From Pseudomonas hamedanensis (lineage in GTDB: Bacteria; Pseudomonadota; Gammaproteobacteria; Pseudomonadales; Pseudomonadaceae), in the NCBI RefSeq assembly GCF_014268595.2, contig NZ_CP077091.1, positions 5,886,001 to 5,950,000 on the forward strand: a stretch of 64,000 nt of DNA, given 5' to 3'. Made by a program: the position numbers and the translations under genes. Below, one piece after another: positions 28,097 to 37,566 of the stretch; the first letter of the stretch is position 1, and every line of letters starts with the position of its first letter. The notes below the pieces were generated by a model, which saw only the letters and a program-made list of their open reading frames with translations, was not told where the DNA came from and did no database searches.

Positions 28097-28717
28097 TTAC
28101 TTGGAGTAGAGCTCGACAATCAGGCTTTCGTTGATGTCGGCGGACAGATCACTGCGAGCAGGAACGTTCTTGAAAACGCCCGACTTCTTCTCAGTGTCTA
28201 CTTCTACCCATTCTACGCGGCCACGTTGGGCACACAGATCGAGAGCTTGGACAATGCGAAGTTGGTTTTTTGCTTTCTCGCGAACTGCAACCACGTCACC
28301 AGCACGAACCTGATACGACGGAACGTTTACGGTCTGACCGTTGACGCTGATCGACTTGTGCGATACCAGCTGACGGGATTCGGCACGAGTCGAACCAAAG
28401 CCCATACGGTATACAACGTTGTCCAGACGGCATTCGAGCAGTTGCAGCAGGTTTTCACCGGTTGCACCTTTTTTGCCAGCAGCTTCTTTGTAGTAGCCGC
28501 TGAACTGACGCTCGAGAACGCCGTAGATACGACGGACCTTCTGCTTTTCACGCAGTTGGGTGCCGTAGTCGGACTGGCGGCCGCGGCGTTGGCCGTGGAT
28601 ACCAGGTGCTGCTTCAATGTTGCACTTCGATTCGATCGCGCGCACGCCGCTCTTCAGGAAGAGATCGGTGCCTTCGCGACGAGCGAGTTTGCATTTTGGA
28701 CCAATGTAACGAGCCAT
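28097..28717 (-). CDS. rpsD: 30S ribosomal protein S4
   Basis: A 206-residue S4 (start [19 protein letters not shown]), a primary 16S-binding protein that nucleates the 5' domain of the small subunit. An S4 RNA-binding domain lies near residues 95-155 ([13 protein letters not shown] onward). In E. coli S4 represses its own operon by binding the leader of rpsM; the 130-bp leader region before rpsM here may serve the same purpose. Confidence 0.98.
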   Translation of the reverse strand: MARYIGPKCKLARREGTDLFLKSGVRAIESKCNIEAAPGIHGQRRGRQSDYGTQLREKQKVRRIYGVLERQFSGYYKEAAGKKGATGENLLQLLECRLDNVVYRMGFGSTRAESRQLVSHKSISVNGQTVNVPSYQVRAGDVVAVREKAKNQLRIVQALDLCAQRGRVEWVEVDTEKKSGVFKNVPARSDLSADINESLIVELYSK

Positions 28718-28735
28718 TCTTTACAATCTCCTGGA

Positions 28736-29125
28736 TTACACGCGGCGCTTCTTCGGCGGACGGCACCCGTTGTGCGGGATTGGCGTCACGTCGGTGATGC
28801 TGGCGATCTTGTAGCCACAGCCGTTCAAAGCGCGGACTGCGGATTCACGACCTGGACCTGGACCTTTGACGTTGACGTCGAGGTTTTTCAGGCCGTATTC
28901 CAGCGCAGCTTGACCAGCACGTTCAGCAGCTACTTGAGCAGCAAACGGGGTGGACTTGCGGGAACCGCGGAAACCCGAACCACCGGAGGTAGCCCAGGAA
29001 AGAGCGTTACCTTGACGGTCGGTGATGGTCACGATGGTGTTGTTAAAAGATGCATGGATGTGGGCGATGCCATCAACCACTGTCTTTTTAACTTTTTTAC
29101 GAGGACGAGCAGCAGGTTTTGCCAT
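28736..29125 (-). CDS. rpsK: 30S ribosomal protein S11
   Basis: A 129-residue S11 ([12 protein letters not shown] and [12 protein letters not shown] are typical, and the C-terminus is [11 protein letters not shown]). It sits on the platform of the small subunit and helps shape the mRNA exit channel. It lies between rpsM and rpsD in the alpha operon. Confidence 0.98.
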   Translation of the reverse strand: MAKPAARPRKKVKKTVVDGIAHIHASFNNTIVTITDRQGNALSWATSGGSGFRGSRKSTPFAAQVAAERAGQAALEYGLKNLDVNVKGPGPGRESAVRALNGCGYKIASITDVTPIPHNGCRPPKKRRV

Positions 29126-29155
29126 GATTAAATTCCTGTCGATTCGCTGGGGCGA

Positions 29156-29512
29156 TTACTTGCGGATCGGCTTACGCGGACCTTTACGGGTACGCGCGTT
29201 GGTCTTGGTACGCTGACCGCGCACTGGAAGACCGCGACGATGACGCAGACCGCGATAGCAACCGAGGTCCATCAAGCGCTTGATTTTCATGTTGATTTCG
29301 CGACGCAGGTCACCTTCAGTGGTGAACTTCGCCACTTCGCCACGCAGCTGTTCAATTTGCTCGTCGCTCAGATCTTTGATCTTTGCTGCTGGGTTTACCC
29401 CAGTTTCTGCACAGATTTTCTGTGCAGTAGTGCGACCAACACCATAGATGTAGGTCAGCGAGATAACAGTATGCTTGTTATCTGGAATGTTAACGCCTGC
29501 AATACGGGCCAT
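29156..29512 (-). CDS. rpsM: 30S ribosomal protein S13
   Basis: A 118-residue S13 ([14 protein letters not shown] start, basic [17 protein letters not shown] tail). It bridges the two subunits at the head and contacts P-site tRNA. It is the first gene of the alpha operon and has its own putative promoter at 29572-29600, so translation of rpsM, rpsK, rpsD, rpoA and rplQ may be uncoupled from spc-operon transcription. Confidence 0.98.
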   Translation of the reverse strand: MARIAGVNIPDNKHTVISLTYIYGVGRTTAQKICAETGVNPAAKIKDLSDEQIEQLRGEVAKFTTEGDLRREINMKIKRLMDLGCYRGLRHRRGLPVRGQRTKTNARTRKGPRKPIRK

Positions 29513-29571
29513 TCAGTGGGACTCCAATTGACAGCTACCTACGCCCCGGAAGCCAAGAAATAGGGCGCGAG

Positions 29572-29600
29572 ATAATATCGCTGTAATAACAAATAATCAA
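29572..29600 (-). promoter_or_regulatory. Putative sigma70 promoter of the alpha operon (rpsM)
   Basis: On the minus strand TTGATT (29600-29595) and TATTAT (29577-29572) with an exact 17-bp spacer, 60 bp before the rpsM start. It directly follows the hairpin at 29601-29624, giving a terminator-then-promoter layout. Confidence 0.6.
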
Positions 29601-29624
29601 CCCGGTAGCGCACTAGCTACCGGG
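29601..29624 (-). terminator. Hairpin between rpmJ and rpsM
   Basis: A perfect 9-bp stem CCCGGTAGC/GCTACCGGG with a 6-base loop, 19 bases after the rpmJ stop. Only a broken T-rich stretch (TTGATTATTTGTT) follows on the minus strand, so ending of transcription may be partial. It could also protect the spc transcript end. Confidence 0.6.
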
Positions 29625-29642
29625 CTTGAAGCACAATCACAC

Positions 29643-29759
29643 TCAGCCTTGGCGCTGTTTGTGACGCGGTTCCGCGCTGCAAATTACTCGAACAACACCT
29701 TCGCGGCGAATAATCTTGCAGTTACGGCACAGCTTTTTCACCGATGCACGAACTTTCAT
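29643..29759 (-). CDS. rpmJ: 50S ribosomal protein L36
   Basis: A 38-residue L36 ([19 protein letters not shown] start). The zinc-binding Cys-Cys-Cys-His set is complete: LCRNC, VICS and RHKQ. This is therefore the zinc-containing C+ form. It lies 27 bp after secY and ends the spc operon. Confidence 0.97.
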
Positions 29760-29786
29760 CACCAACTCCTCGAACCTTATGGGTAC

Positions 29787-31115
29787 TCAGCGCAACATGC
29801 CGCTGCCGTAACCCTTCAGGTTGGCTTTCTTCATCAGGGATTCGTACTGGTGCGAAACGAGGTGCGATTGTACTTGGGACATGAAGTCCATCACAACCAC
29901 GACCACGATCAGCAACGAGGTCCCGCCAAGGTAGAACGGTACGTTGGCTGCAACCACCAGGAACTGGGGAAGCAAGCACACGGCCGTCATGTAAAGAGCA
30001 CCGAACAGGGTCAAGCGAGTCAGAACGCCATCAATGTAGCGCGCAGACTGCTCACCTGGACGAATGCCCGGAATAAAGGCACCGGACTTCTTCAGGTTTT
30101 CCGCTACGTCTTTCGGATTGAACATCAACGCCGTATAGAAGAAGCAGAAGAAAATAATCCCTGCACTAAACAGCAGAATATTCAACGGCTGACCAGGAGC
30201 GATCGACTGCGAGATGTCCTGCAACCAGCCCATACCTTCAGACTGACCGAACCAGGCACCCAACGAAGCCGGGAACAGCAAAATGCTGCTCGCGAAAATA
30301 GCCGGAATAACACCGGCCATGTTCACCTTCAGCGGCAAGTGGCTAGTCTGCGCAGCGAAGACCTTACGGCCCTGCTGACGCTTGGCGTAGTGAACAGCAA
30401 TACGACGCTGACCACGCTCAATGAACACCACGAAACCGATAATCGCTACTGCCAGCAAACCGATGGCAACCAAGGCGAAGATGTTGATATCACCCTGACG
30501 CGCAGACTCGAAAGACTGCCCGATTGCTCTCGGAAGACCGGCGACGATACCCGAAAAAATCAACATCGAGATACCGTTGCCAACACCACGCTCAGTAATC
30601 TGCTCACCCAGCCACATCATGAACATCGCACCAGCCACAAATGTGGTTACCGCGACGAAATGGAAGCCAAAGTCACCAGTGAACGCAACGCCCTGCCCCG
30701 CCAGACCAATGGACATGCCAATGGCCTGGACTAGAGCGAGAGCGACGGTGAGGTAGCGGGTGTACTGGCTGATCTTGCGACGGCCAGCTTCACCTTCCTT
30801 CTTCAACTGCTCCAGCTGCGGGCTGACGGCGGTCATCAGTTGCATGATGATCGATGCCGAAATATACGGCATGATCCCCAGTGCAAAGATACTCATCCGC
30901 TCCAGCGCGCCGCCGGAAAACATGTTGAACAAGCTAAGAATGGTCCCCTCATTCTGTCGAAACAGGTCCGCGAGACGGTCCGGGTTGATACCTGGAACCG
31001 GGATGTGTGCGCCTATTCGGTAGACGATAATCGCCAGGAACAGAAAACGCAGACGAGCCCAGAGTTCAGACATACCGCCTTTGCCGAGCGCAGAGAGAGC
31101 ACCTTGCTTAGCCAT
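29787..31115 (-). CDS. secY: Protein translocase subunit SecY
   Basis: A 442-residue inner-membrane channel protein with ten predicted helices. It forms the SecYEG pore with SecE, whose gene lies at 56518-56886. Typical SecY features are seen, for example [12 protein letters not shown] early on and the plug/pore region near residues 60-90. It starts in the base directly next to the rplO stop codon. In gammaproteobacteria secY is in the spc operon, so its level follows ribosomal protein synthesis. Confidence 0.98.
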   Translation of the reverse strand: MAKQGALSALGKGGMSELWARLRFLFLAIIVYRIGAHIPVPGINPDRLADLFRQNEGTILSLFNMFSGGALERMSIFALGIMPYISASIIMQLMTAVSPQLEQLKKEGEAGRRKISQYTRYLTVALALVQAIGMSIGLAGQGVAFTGDFGFHFVAVTTFVAGAMFMMWLGEQITERGVGNGISMLIFSGIVAGLPRAIGQSFESARQGDINIFALVAIGLLAVAIIGFVVFIERGQRRIAVHYAKRQQGRKVFAAQTSHLPLKVNMAGVIPAIFASSILLFPASLGAWFGQSEGMGWLQDISQSIAPGQPLNILLFSAGIIFFCFFYTALMFNPKDVAENLKKSGAFIPGIRPGEQSARYIDGVLTRLTLFGALYMTAVCLLPQFLVVAANVPFYLGGTSLLIVVVVVMDFMSQVQSHLVSHQYESLMKKANLKGYGSGMLR

Positions 31116-31553
31116 TTATTCCTCGAACTTGCCGCCAGCTGCTTCGATAGCCGCACGCGCACCTTTGGTGGCGCCGATTCCCTTGCCGATAGTGACAGCG
31201 CGAGTCACTTCACCGGACAGCATGATTTTCACACGCTGTACGTTGACGTTGATCACGTTGGCATCTTTCAGGGACTGCACAGTAACGATGTCGCCTTCCA
31301 CTTTAGCCAGCTCGGACAGACGCACTTCTGCGCGGTCCATGGCCTTCAGGGAAACGAAACCGAACTTAGGCAGGCGACGATGCAGCGGCTGTTGACCGCC
31401 TTCAAAGCCTGGAGCGATGGTGCCACCGGAGCGGGAGGTCTGACCTTTGTGGCCACGGCCACCGGTCTTGCCCAAACCACTACCGATACCACGGCCCGGA
31501 CGATGCTTTTCGCGACGGGAACCCGGCGCTGGACTCAGATCATTGAGTTTCAT
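31116..31553 (-). CDS. rplO: 50S ribosomal protein L15
   Basis: A 145-residue L15. The N-terminus is Gly-rich and basic ([20 protein letters not shown]), which threads into 23S rRNA; the C-terminal globular part is near residues 70-145. It is a late assembly protein of the large subunit. It follows rpmD by 3 bp and abuts secY. Confidence 0.98.
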   Translation of the reverse strand: MKLNDLSPAPGSRREKHRPGRGIGSGLGKTGGRGHKGQTSRSGGTIAPGFEGGQQPLHRRLPKFGFVSLKAMDRAEVRLSELAKVEGDIVTVQSLKDANVINVNVQRVKIMLSGEVTRAVTIGKGIGATKGARAAIEAAGGKFEE

Positions 31554-31556
31554 CGA

Positions 31557-31733
31557 TTAACCCTCGACACGCAGCATGTAGTAAGCCTTGTTGATCATCC
31601 CGCGATTCTCGGGAGTATCCTGGACTTCTACAGTGTGACCGATGCGACGCAGACCCAGACCCTTAACGCACAGTTTGTGGTTAGGGATGCGGCCGGTCAT
31701 GCTTTTGATCAGCGTTACTTTAACGGTAGCCAT
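31557..31733 (-). CDS. rpmD: 50S ribosomal protein L30
   Basis: A 58-residue L30. Its product begins [20 protein letters not shown] and ends in [11 protein letters not shown], the normal length for the bacterial protein. It binds 23S rRNA next to 5S rRNA. It lies 2 bp after rpsE in the spc operon. Confidence 0.97.
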
Positions 31734-31735
31734 GA

Positions 31736-32236
31736 TCAGAAGATCTCCTTGACAGTCAGACCACGCTTGGCAGCGATGGACTCAGGAGATTGCATAGCCT
31801 TCAGACCCTTGAAAGTGGCGTGAACCACGTTTACCGGGTTAGTCGAGCCATAGCACTTGGCCAGAACGTTCTGCACACCAGCAACTTCGAGGACAGCACG
31901 CATAGCGCCGCCAGCGATGATACCGGTACCTTCAGAAGCAGGCTGCATGTACACCTTCGAAGCGCCGTGACCGGACTTCATTGCGTACTGCAGAGTGGTG
32001 CCGTTCAGGTCAACTTGGATCATGTTGCGGCGAGCAGCTTCCATTGCCTTCTGGATCGCAGCAGGCACTTCACGTGACTTGCCACGGCCGAAGCCAACAC
32101 GCCCTTTACCATCACCTACCACGGTCAACGCGGTGAAAGTGAAGATACGGCCGCCTTTAACGGTTTTGGCTACGCGGTTAACTTGAACCAGCTTCTCGAT
32201 GTAGCCTTCGTCGCGCTTTTGGTCGTTATTTGACAT
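31736..32236 (-). CDS. rpsE: 30S ribosomal protein S5
   Basis: A 166-residue S5 with the double-stranded-RNA-binding N-terminal domain ([21 protein letters not shown]) and an S5-fold C-terminal domain. It forms part of the mRNA entry channel and of the decoding fidelity network. The loop [11 protein letters not shown], where spectinomycin-resistance changes arise in other bacteria, looks unaltered. Confidence 0.98.
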
Positions 32237-32239
32237 AAC

Positions 32240-32590
32240 TTAGAACTCCAGCCCAGCTTCACGAGCAGCATCAGCCAGCGCTTTAACGCGGCCGTGGTAC
32301 TTGAAGCCAGAGCGGTCGAAAGCCACTTGCGAGACGCCAGCGGCCTTAGCACGCGTAGCGACCAGCTGGCCAACCTTTGTGGCCGCGTCGATGTTGCCAG
32401 TGGCACCATCACGCAGTTCTTTATCCAAAGTCGAGGCACTTGCCAGGACTTTGTTGCCGTCGGCCGAGATGACCTGGGCGTAGATGTGCTGCGACGAGCG
32501 GAACACGCAGAGACGCACGACTTCGAGTTCGTGCATTTTCAGGCGTGCTTTGCGAGCGCGACGCAGTCGAGTAACTTTTTTGTCGGTCAT
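32240..32590 (-). CDS. rplR: 50S ribosomal protein L18
   Basis: A 116-residue L18 ([14 protein letters not shown] start, with [20 protein letters not shown] near residue 73). It binds 5S rRNA together with L5 and L25. It lies between rplF and rpsE in the spc operon. Confidence 0.98.
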   Translation of the reverse strand: MTDKKVTRLRRARKARLKMHELEVVRLCVFRSSQHIYAQVISADGNKVLASASTLDKELRDGATGNIDAATKVGQLVATRAKAAGVSQVAFDRSGFKYHGRVKALADAAREAGLEF

Positions 32591-32600
32591 TTGCTATGCC

Positions 32601-33134
32601 CTACTTCTTCTTGGCTTCTTTACGACGGACGACTTCGTCCGCGTAGCGCACACCTTTGCCTTTGTACGGCTCTGGTGGACGGAAGTCGCGGATCTCAGCG
32701 GCCACTTGACCTACCAGCTGCTTGTCGATGCCCTTGATCAGGATATCGGTCTGGCTAGGAGTCTCAGCGGTGATGCCTTCCGGCAGTTCGTAATCCACTG
32801 GGTGCGAGAAGCCAAGGGCAAGGTTCAGAACCGTGCCTTTTGCTTGCGCTTTGTAACCAACACCGACCAGCTGGAGCTTGCGCTCGAAGCCTTGGCTTAC
32901 GCCCTGGACCATGTTGTTTACCAACGCACGCGTGGTACCGGCCATTGCGCGAGTTTGTTGATCGCCATTGCGAGCAGCGAAACGCAGCTCACCAGCTTCT
33001 TCAACGATCTCAACGGACGAATGGATGTTCAGTTCAAGAGTACCCTTGGCACCCTTCACCGAAAGCTGTTGGCCTGCGAATTTGACTTCGACACCGGCTG
33101 GCAGCTTAACGGGGTTCTTAGCGACGCGAGACAT
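32601..33134 (-). CDS. rplF: 50S ribosomal protein L6
   Basis: A 177-residue L6 made of two similar domains, with the conserved [14 protein letters not shown] near residue 155. It sits near the base of the L7/L12 stalk and the elongation-factor site. The gene follows rpsH by 12 bp. In other bacteria, changes in the C-terminal part give aminoglycoside tolerance; nothing unusual is seen here. Confidence 0.98.
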   Translation of the reverse strand: MSRVAKNPVKLPAGVEVKFAGQQLSVKGAKGTLELNIHSSVEIVEEAGELRFAARNGDQQTRAMAGTTRALVNNMVQGVSQGFERKLQLVGVGYKAQAKGTVLNLALGFSHPVDYELPEGITAETPSQTDILIKGIDKQLVGQVAAEIRDFRPPEPYKGKGVRYADEVVRRKEAKKK

Positions 33135-33146
33135 GCTTATCCCCCC

Positions 33147-33539
33147 TTAGAACACAGTGCAAAGAACTTCGCCGCCGACACCGGCAGCGCGCGCAGCACG
33201 ATCCGTCATCACACCTTTGTTGGTGGAGACGATAGACACGCCAAGACCGCCACGAACTTTCGGCAGATCTTCAACGGACTTGTACTGACGCAGGCCTGGA
33301 CGACTAACGCGCTTCACTTCTTCGATAACCGGACGGCCTTCGAAGTACTTCAGCGAGATGGACAACGACGGCTTGGCGTCGGTGGTGATCTGAAAATCCG
33401 CGATGTAACCTTCGTCCTTCAGGACTTTTGCTACAGCAGCCTTCAACGTGGAAGACGGCATGCTTACGACAGACTTTTCAGCCATCTGGGCATTACGGAT
33501 TCGAGTTAGCATGTCCGCTAACGGGTCCTGCATACTCAT
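33147..33539 (-). CDS. rpsH: 30S ribosomal protein S8
   Basis: A 130-residue S8 ([18 protein letters not shown] start, GGEVLCTVF end). It binds the central domain of 16S rRNA, and in E. coli represses the spc operon by binding the mRNA ahead of rplE. Here a 208-bp spacer with a strong promoter-like sequence separates it from rpsN, so rpsH appears to start its own transcript. Confidence 0.98.
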   Translation of the reverse strand: MSMQDPLADMLTRIRNAQMAEKSVVSMPSSTLKAAVAKVLKDEGYIADFQITTDAKPSLSISLKYFEGRPVIEEVKRVSRPGLRQYKSVEDLPKVRGGLGVSIVSTNKGVMTDRAARAAGVGGEVLCTVF

Positions 33540-33559
33540 GGGCTAGACGCTCCTAATAC

Positions 33560-33581
33560 AAAAAAATTAGCCTTGCGGCTA
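33560..33581 (-). promoter_or_regulatory. Small hairpin with T7 run in the rpsH leader
   Basis: On the minus strand TAGCC-GCAA-GGCTA forms a 5-bp stem with a GCAA tetraloop, followed by A and seven T residues, ending 20 bases before the rpsH ATG. It resembles a weak intrinsic terminator and may be an attenuator or regulatory leader. Confidence 0.4.
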
Positions 33582-33636
33582 CTACTTGTCGCCGAGAACT
33601 TCCGGGCAGAAAAACACGGGCTCAGGCGAGCCGGTC

Positions 33637-33665
33637 ATTCTAGACACACCCCAGAAATGAATCAA
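33637..33665 (-). promoter_or_regulatory. Putative sigma70 promoter before rpsH
   Basis: On the minus strand TTGATT (33665-33660) and TAGAAT (33642-33637), with an exact 17-bp spacer. Predicted start near 33630 gives a leader of about 90 bases to rpsH. The -35 lies in the right arm of the hairpin at 33658-33687. Confidence 0.65.
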
Positions 33666-33687
33666 GCCCCAAAAGGGGCTTGATTCA
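33658..33687 (-). terminator. Strong hairpin between rpsN and rpsH
   Basis: A perfect 13-bp stem TGAATCAAGCCCC/GGGGCTTGATTCA around a four-base loop, 60 bases after the rpsN stop. On the minus strand it is followed by only TTTCT, so termination may be partial. It overlaps the -35 element of the putative rpsH promoter. Confidence 0.6.
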
Positions 33688-33747
33688 GATTCAAGGTCAC
33701 CGGTGGTCAGGTTCTTGCAAACCCGAACACCGAGACTTTGACAGCGA

Positions 33748-34053
33748 TTACCAGCTGGCTTTAACCAGACCTGGAACGTCACCACGCATTGCAGCTTCAC
33801 GCAGCTTGTTACGGCCGAGGCCGAACTTGCGGTAAACGCCGTGCGGACGACCAGTCAGGCGGCAACGGTTACGCATGCGCGAAGCGCTTGCGTCACGTGG
33901 TTGCTTCTGCAGAGCCACGGTAGCTTCCCAACGCGCTTCTGGACTTGCGTTCAGATCGACGATGATAGCTTTCAGCGCTGCACGCTTGGTGGCGTACTTG
34001 GCAACAGTGAGCTGACGCTTCAGCTCACGGTTCTTCATGCTCATCTTAGCCAT
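33748..34053 (-). CDS. rpsN: 30S ribosomal protein S14
   Basis: A 101-residue S14 starting at [14 protein letters not shown]. The long form without the zinc CxxC pairs ([18 protein letters not shown] only) is the C- type usual in gammaproteobacteria. It sits in the head of the small subunit near the A site. It follows rplE by 13 bp and is followed by an unusually long spacer. Confidence 0.97.
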   Translation of the reverse strand: MAKMSMKNRELKRQLTVAKYATKRAALKAIIVDLNASPEARWEATVALQKQPRDASASRMRNRCRLTGRPHGVYRKFGLGRNKLREAAMRGDVPGLVKASW

Positions 34054-34066
34054 TTTCCTACTCCAA

Positions 34067-34606
34067 TCAGTTGCGGAACGGGAATTTGAAAGCACGCAGC
34101 AGAGCGCGGCCTTCATCATCGTTCTTGGCAGTGGTGGTCAGGGTAATGTCCAGACCGCGGAGAGCATCGATCTTGTCGTAGTCGATTTCCGGGAAAATGA
34201 TCTGCTCTTTCACGCCCATGCTGTAGTTGCCACGACCATCGAAGGACTTGGCATTCAGGCCGCGGAAGTCGCGAACCCGAGGCAGGGAGATCGACAGCAG
34301 ACGATCCAGGAACTCGTACATACGCTCACGGCGCAGAGTCACCTTGACGCCGATCGGCCACCCCTCGCGGACTTTGAAGCCAGCGATGGATTTACGAGCG
34401 TAGGTCACAACGACTTTCTGGCCGGTGATCTTTTCCAGGTCAGCAACAGCATGCTCAATGACTTTTTTGTCACCGACTGCTTCGCCCAGACCCATGTTCA
34501 GGGTGATTTTTGTAACGCGTGGAACTTCCATCACGTTCGAAAGCTTAAGTTCTTCCTTAAGCTTCGGTGCGATTTCCTTCCAGTAAATCTCTTTTAGTCG
34601 TGCCAT
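34067..34606 (-). CDS. rplE: 50S ribosomal protein L5
   Basis: A 179-residue L5 ([21 protein letters not shown]-terminus [12 protein letters not shown]). It carries 5S rRNA into the large subunit and contacts P-site tRNA. In E. coli the S8 operator precedes this gene; the 20-bp gap to rplX here leaves little space for an operator outside coding sequence. Confidence 0.98.
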   Translation of the reverse strand: MARLKEIYWKEIAPKLKEELKLSNVMEVPRVTKITLNMGLGEAVGDKKVIEHAVADLEKITGQKVVVTYARKSIAGFKVREGWPIGVKVTLRRERMYEFLDRLLSISLPRVRDFRGLNAKSFDGRGNYSMGVKEQIIFPEIDYDKIDALRGLDITLTTTAKNDDEGRALLRAFKFPFRN

Positions 34607-34626
34607 GGTCTTCTACCTAGCAGTGT

Positions 34627-34941
34627 TCAAGCATCAACCGCTTTTTGGGTCGACTTGAAGACACGAATTTTCTTGCCATCTTCTACTTTGAAACCAACGC
34701 GGTCAGCCTTGTTGGTTTCGCCGTTGAAAATGGCGACGTTAGAAGCGTCCAGTGGAGCTTCTTTTTCGACGATACCGCCTTGCACGCCCGACATCGGGTT
34801 AGGCTTGGTATGACGCTTGACCAGGTTCAGACCACCAACAACCAGACGGTTATTAGCAAGAACCTTGAGCACCTTACCGCGCTTACCTTTGTCTTTGCCG
34901 GCGATCACGATGATCTCGTCGTCACGACGAATCTTTTGCAT
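34627..34941 (-). CDS. rplX: 50S ribosomal protein L24
   Basis: A 104-residue L24 with a KOW motif ([20 protein letters not shown]) at residues 7-26. It is one of the first proteins to bind 23S rRNA. It lies 11 bp after rplN in the spc operon. Confidence 0.98.
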   Translation of the reverse strand: MQKIRRDDEIIVIAGKDKGKRGKVLKVLANNRLVVGGLNLVKRHTKPNPMSGVQGGIVEKEAPLDASNVAIFNGETNKADRVGFKVEDGKKIRVFKSTQKAVDA

Positions 34942-34952
34942 GTCGGATCTCC

Positions 34953-35321
34953 TTACAGCACTTCTGGGGCGAGCGAGACGATCTTCATGAACTTCTCGGT
35001 ACGAAGTTCACGGGTCACTGGCCCAAAGATACGGGTGCCGATCGGCTCTTGCTTGTTGTTCAGAAGAACAGCAGCGTTGCCATCAAAGCGGATAATGGAG
35101 CCATCAGCACGACGTACGCCGTGACGAGTGCGGACTACAACAGCAGTCATCACTTGGCCTTTTTTCACTTTACCGCGAGGAATTGCTTCCTTCACGGTAA
35201 CTTTGATGATGTCACCGATACCAGCGTAACGACGATGGGAGCCACCCAGCACCTTGATGCACATAACGCGGCGAGCGCCGCTGTTATCGGCCACATCGAG
35301 CATGGATTGAGTCTGAATCAT
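34953..35321 (-). CDS. rplN: 50S ribosomal protein L14
   Basis: A 122-residue L14 ([20 protein letters not shown] start). It sits at the subunit interface and is the docking site for the silencing factor RsfS. It is the first gene of the spc operon but lies only 23 bp after rpsQ, so S10 and spc genes are probably read through together. Confidence 0.98.
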   Translation of the reverse strand: MIQTQSMLDVADNSGARRVMCIKVLGGSHRRYAGIGDIIKVTVKEAIPRGKVKKGQVMTAVVVRTRHGVRRADGSIIRFDGNAAVLLNNKQEPIGTRIFGPVTRELRTEKFMKIVSLAPEVL

Positions 35322-35344
35322 ATAATTTCTCCGACCCCTAGTCC

Positions 35345-35611
35345 TTAGACTTCCACAGCGCGTTCGAGAACATCAACCAGCGCCCAAGACTTGGTCTTGG
35401 CCATAGGACGAGTTTCACGAATAGTGACTTTGTCGCCGATGTGGCACTGATTGGTTTCGTCGTGCGCGTGCAGCTTAGTCGAACGCTTAACGTATTTACC
35501 GTAGATCGGGTGCTTTACGCGACGCTCGATCAATACGGTGATGGTTTTGTCCATCTTGTCGCTGACAACACGGCCAGTCAGCGTACGGACAGTTTTTTCG
35601 GCTTCAGCCAT
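35345..35611 (-). CDS. rpsQ: 30S ribosomal protein S17
   Basis: An 88-residue S17 ([20 protein letters not shown]), an OB-fold primary 16S-binding protein. The start at 35611 is preferred; a GTG at 35617 would add two residues. It follows rpmC by 2 bp. Confidence 0.97.
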   Translation of the reverse strand: MAEAEKTVRTLTGRVVSDKMDKTITVLIERRVKHPIYGKYVKRSTKLHAHDETNQCHIGDKVTIRETRPMAKTKSWALVDVLERAVEV

Positions 35612-35613
35612 GA

Positions 35614-35805
35614 TCACTTACCTGCCTGCTGGTTGAGCACAGTCTTCACGCGAGCGATGTCACGCTTAACTTGCGAGAGCAGATGAGACTGCCCCAACTG
35701 GCCAGTTGCTTTCTGCATACGCAGATTGAACTGGTCGCGCAGCAAGCCGAGCAGTTGCTCGTTCAGCTGCTGTGCGGATTTTTCACGAAGTTCATTCGCT
35801 TTCAT
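35614..35805 (-). CDS. rpmC: 50S ribosomal protein L29
   Basis: A 63-residue, all-helical L29 ([19 protein letters not shown]). It sits at the tunnel exit next to L23. Its ATG shares one base with the rplP stop codon, so the two are translationally coupled. Confidence 0.97.
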
Positions 35806-36218
35806 CACATCACCGTCCGTTTAACAAAGGCGGTGGCGAGCGGCAGCTTTGCAGCAGCCAGGGCAAAAGCCTCACGCGCCAGCTCTTCAGAAACACCCTC
35901 GATTTCATACAGGACTTTGCCTGGCTGAATCTGGGCAACCCAGTACTCCACACTACCCTTACCTTTACCCATACGAACCTCGAGAGGTTTTTTGGAGATC
36001 GGCTTGTCCGGGAATACACGGATCCAGATCTTGCCGCCACGTTTTACGTGACGGGTCAGAGCACGACGCGCTGACTCGATCTGACGAGCGGTGAGACGAC
36101 CACGAGCTACAGACTTCAGCGCGAACTCGCCGAAGCTGACTTTGCTACCGCGCTGAGCCAGACCACGGTTGTGGCCGGTCATCTGCTTGCGGAACTTCGT
36201 ACGCTTTGGTTGCAACAT
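35805..36218 (-). CDS. rplP: 50S ribosomal protein L16
   Basis: A 137-residue L16 ([19 protein letters not shown] start). It orders the A-site region of the large subunit and contacts tRNA. The arginine normally hydroxylated by YcfD in other bacteria lies in the [14 protein letters not shown] region. It is 12 bp after rpsC. Confidence 0.98.
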
Positions 36219-36230
36219 TTGGCGTACCCC

Positions 36231-36917
36231 TTACTTAGCAGCTTTTTTACGAGGCGCTGGTGCTTGTGGTTTCAGTTCTTCTTGGCGACCACCAATAACT
36301 TCGCCTTTGAAGATCCAAACCTTTACACCGATCACACCGTAGGTGGTGTGAGCTTCGTAGTTGGCATAGTCGATGTCGGCACGCAGGGTGTGCAATGGCA
36401 CACGACCTTCGCGATACCATTCAGTACGTGCGATTTCAGCACCGCCGAGACGACCGCTCACTTGGATTTTGATGCCTTTGGCACCAATGCGCATGGCGTT
36501 CTGTACTGCGCGCTTCATAGCGCGACGGAACATTACACGACGCTCCAGCTGCTGAGCTACGCTCTGCGCAACCAGCATACCGTCGAGCTCCGGCTTGCGG
36601 ATCTCTTCGATATTGATGTGCACAGGCACACCCATTTGCTTGGTCAGGTCCTGACGCAGTTTCTCAACATCTTCACCTTTCTTCCCGATAACGATACCTG
36701 GACGAGCGGTGTGGATGGTGATACGTGCTGTTTGTGCCGGACGATGGATATCGATACGGCTTACGGACGCGCTTTTTAGTTTGTCTTGGAGATACTCACG
36801 CACTTTCAGATCTGCGAACAAGTAGTCCGCATAAGTCCGACCGTCTGCGTACCAGACGGAGGTGTGCTCCTTGACGATTCCCAGGCGAATGCCAATGGGA
36901 TGTACTTTCTGACCCAT
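36231..36917 (-). CDS. rpsC: 30S ribosomal protein S3
   Basis: A 228-residue S3 starting at [13 protein letters not shown]. The extra 28 residues of the longer frame are upstream sequence overlapping rplV. It holds a KH domain ([14 protein letters not shown] near residue 72) and takes part in mRNA unwinding at the entry channel with S4 and S5. The C-terminus is basic and Lys/Pro-rich. Confidence 0.98.
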
Positions 36918-36930
36918 CTCTTCGACTCCG

Positions 36931-37263
36931 TTACTTGTCAGCAACCTTGACAGTGATATGGCAAGACCGCTTGACGATGCGATCAGCACGGCCTTTGGCA
37001 CGTGGCATGATGCGCTTCAGCGAACGCCCTTCGTTGACGAAAACAGTGCTGACCTTCAGGTCATCAACGTCTGCGCCTTCGTTATGCTCGGCGTTGGCTA
37101 CGGCCGACTCCAGCACTTTCTTCATGATCTCGGCGGCTTTCTTACTGCTGAAAGCCAACAGGTTGAGCGCTTCGCCCACCTTCTTCCCGCGGATCTGGTC
37201 GGCGACCAAGCGGGCTTTCTGGGCGGAGATTCGAGCGCCCGACAACTTAGCGGCTACTTCCAT
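36931..37263 (-). CDS. rplV: 50S ribosomal protein L22
   Basis: A 110-residue L22 with the long hairpin that lines the exit tunnel (residues about 80-100, [18 protein letters not shown]). Deletions in this loop cause macrolide resistance elsewhere; the loop here looks complete. It lies 11 bp after rpsS. Confidence 0.98.
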
Positions 37264-37274
37264 TTCCTAACCCC

Positions 37275-37550
37275 TTAACGCTTGGCTTTCTTGTCAGCCA
37301 CGTGCCCGCGATAAGTGCGGGTACCGGCGAACTCGCCCAGTTTGTGGCCGACCATGTCTTCGTTAACGAGAACTGGGACGTGTTGACGACCGTTGTGTAC
37401 TGCGATGGTCAGACCGACCATTTGTGGCAGGATCATCGAACGACGCGACCAAGTCTTAATTGGTTTGCGATCGTTCTTTTCCGCCGCCACTTCGATCTTC
37501 TTCAGTAGGTGAAGATCAATAAAAGGACCTTTTTTCAGAGAACGTGGCAC
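37275..37550 (-). CDS. rpsS: 30S ribosomal protein S19
   Basis: A 91-residue S19 ([20 protein letters not shown]). It is located at the top of the small-subunit head with S13. It lies between rplB and rplV. Confidence 0.98.
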   Translation of the reverse strand: MPRSLKKGPFIDLHLLKKIEVAAEKNDRKPIKTWSRRSMILPQMVGLTIAVHNGRQHVPVLVNEDMVGHKLGEFAGTRTYRGHVADKKAKR

Positions 37551-37566
37551 TGTCGTATCCCTCTAT

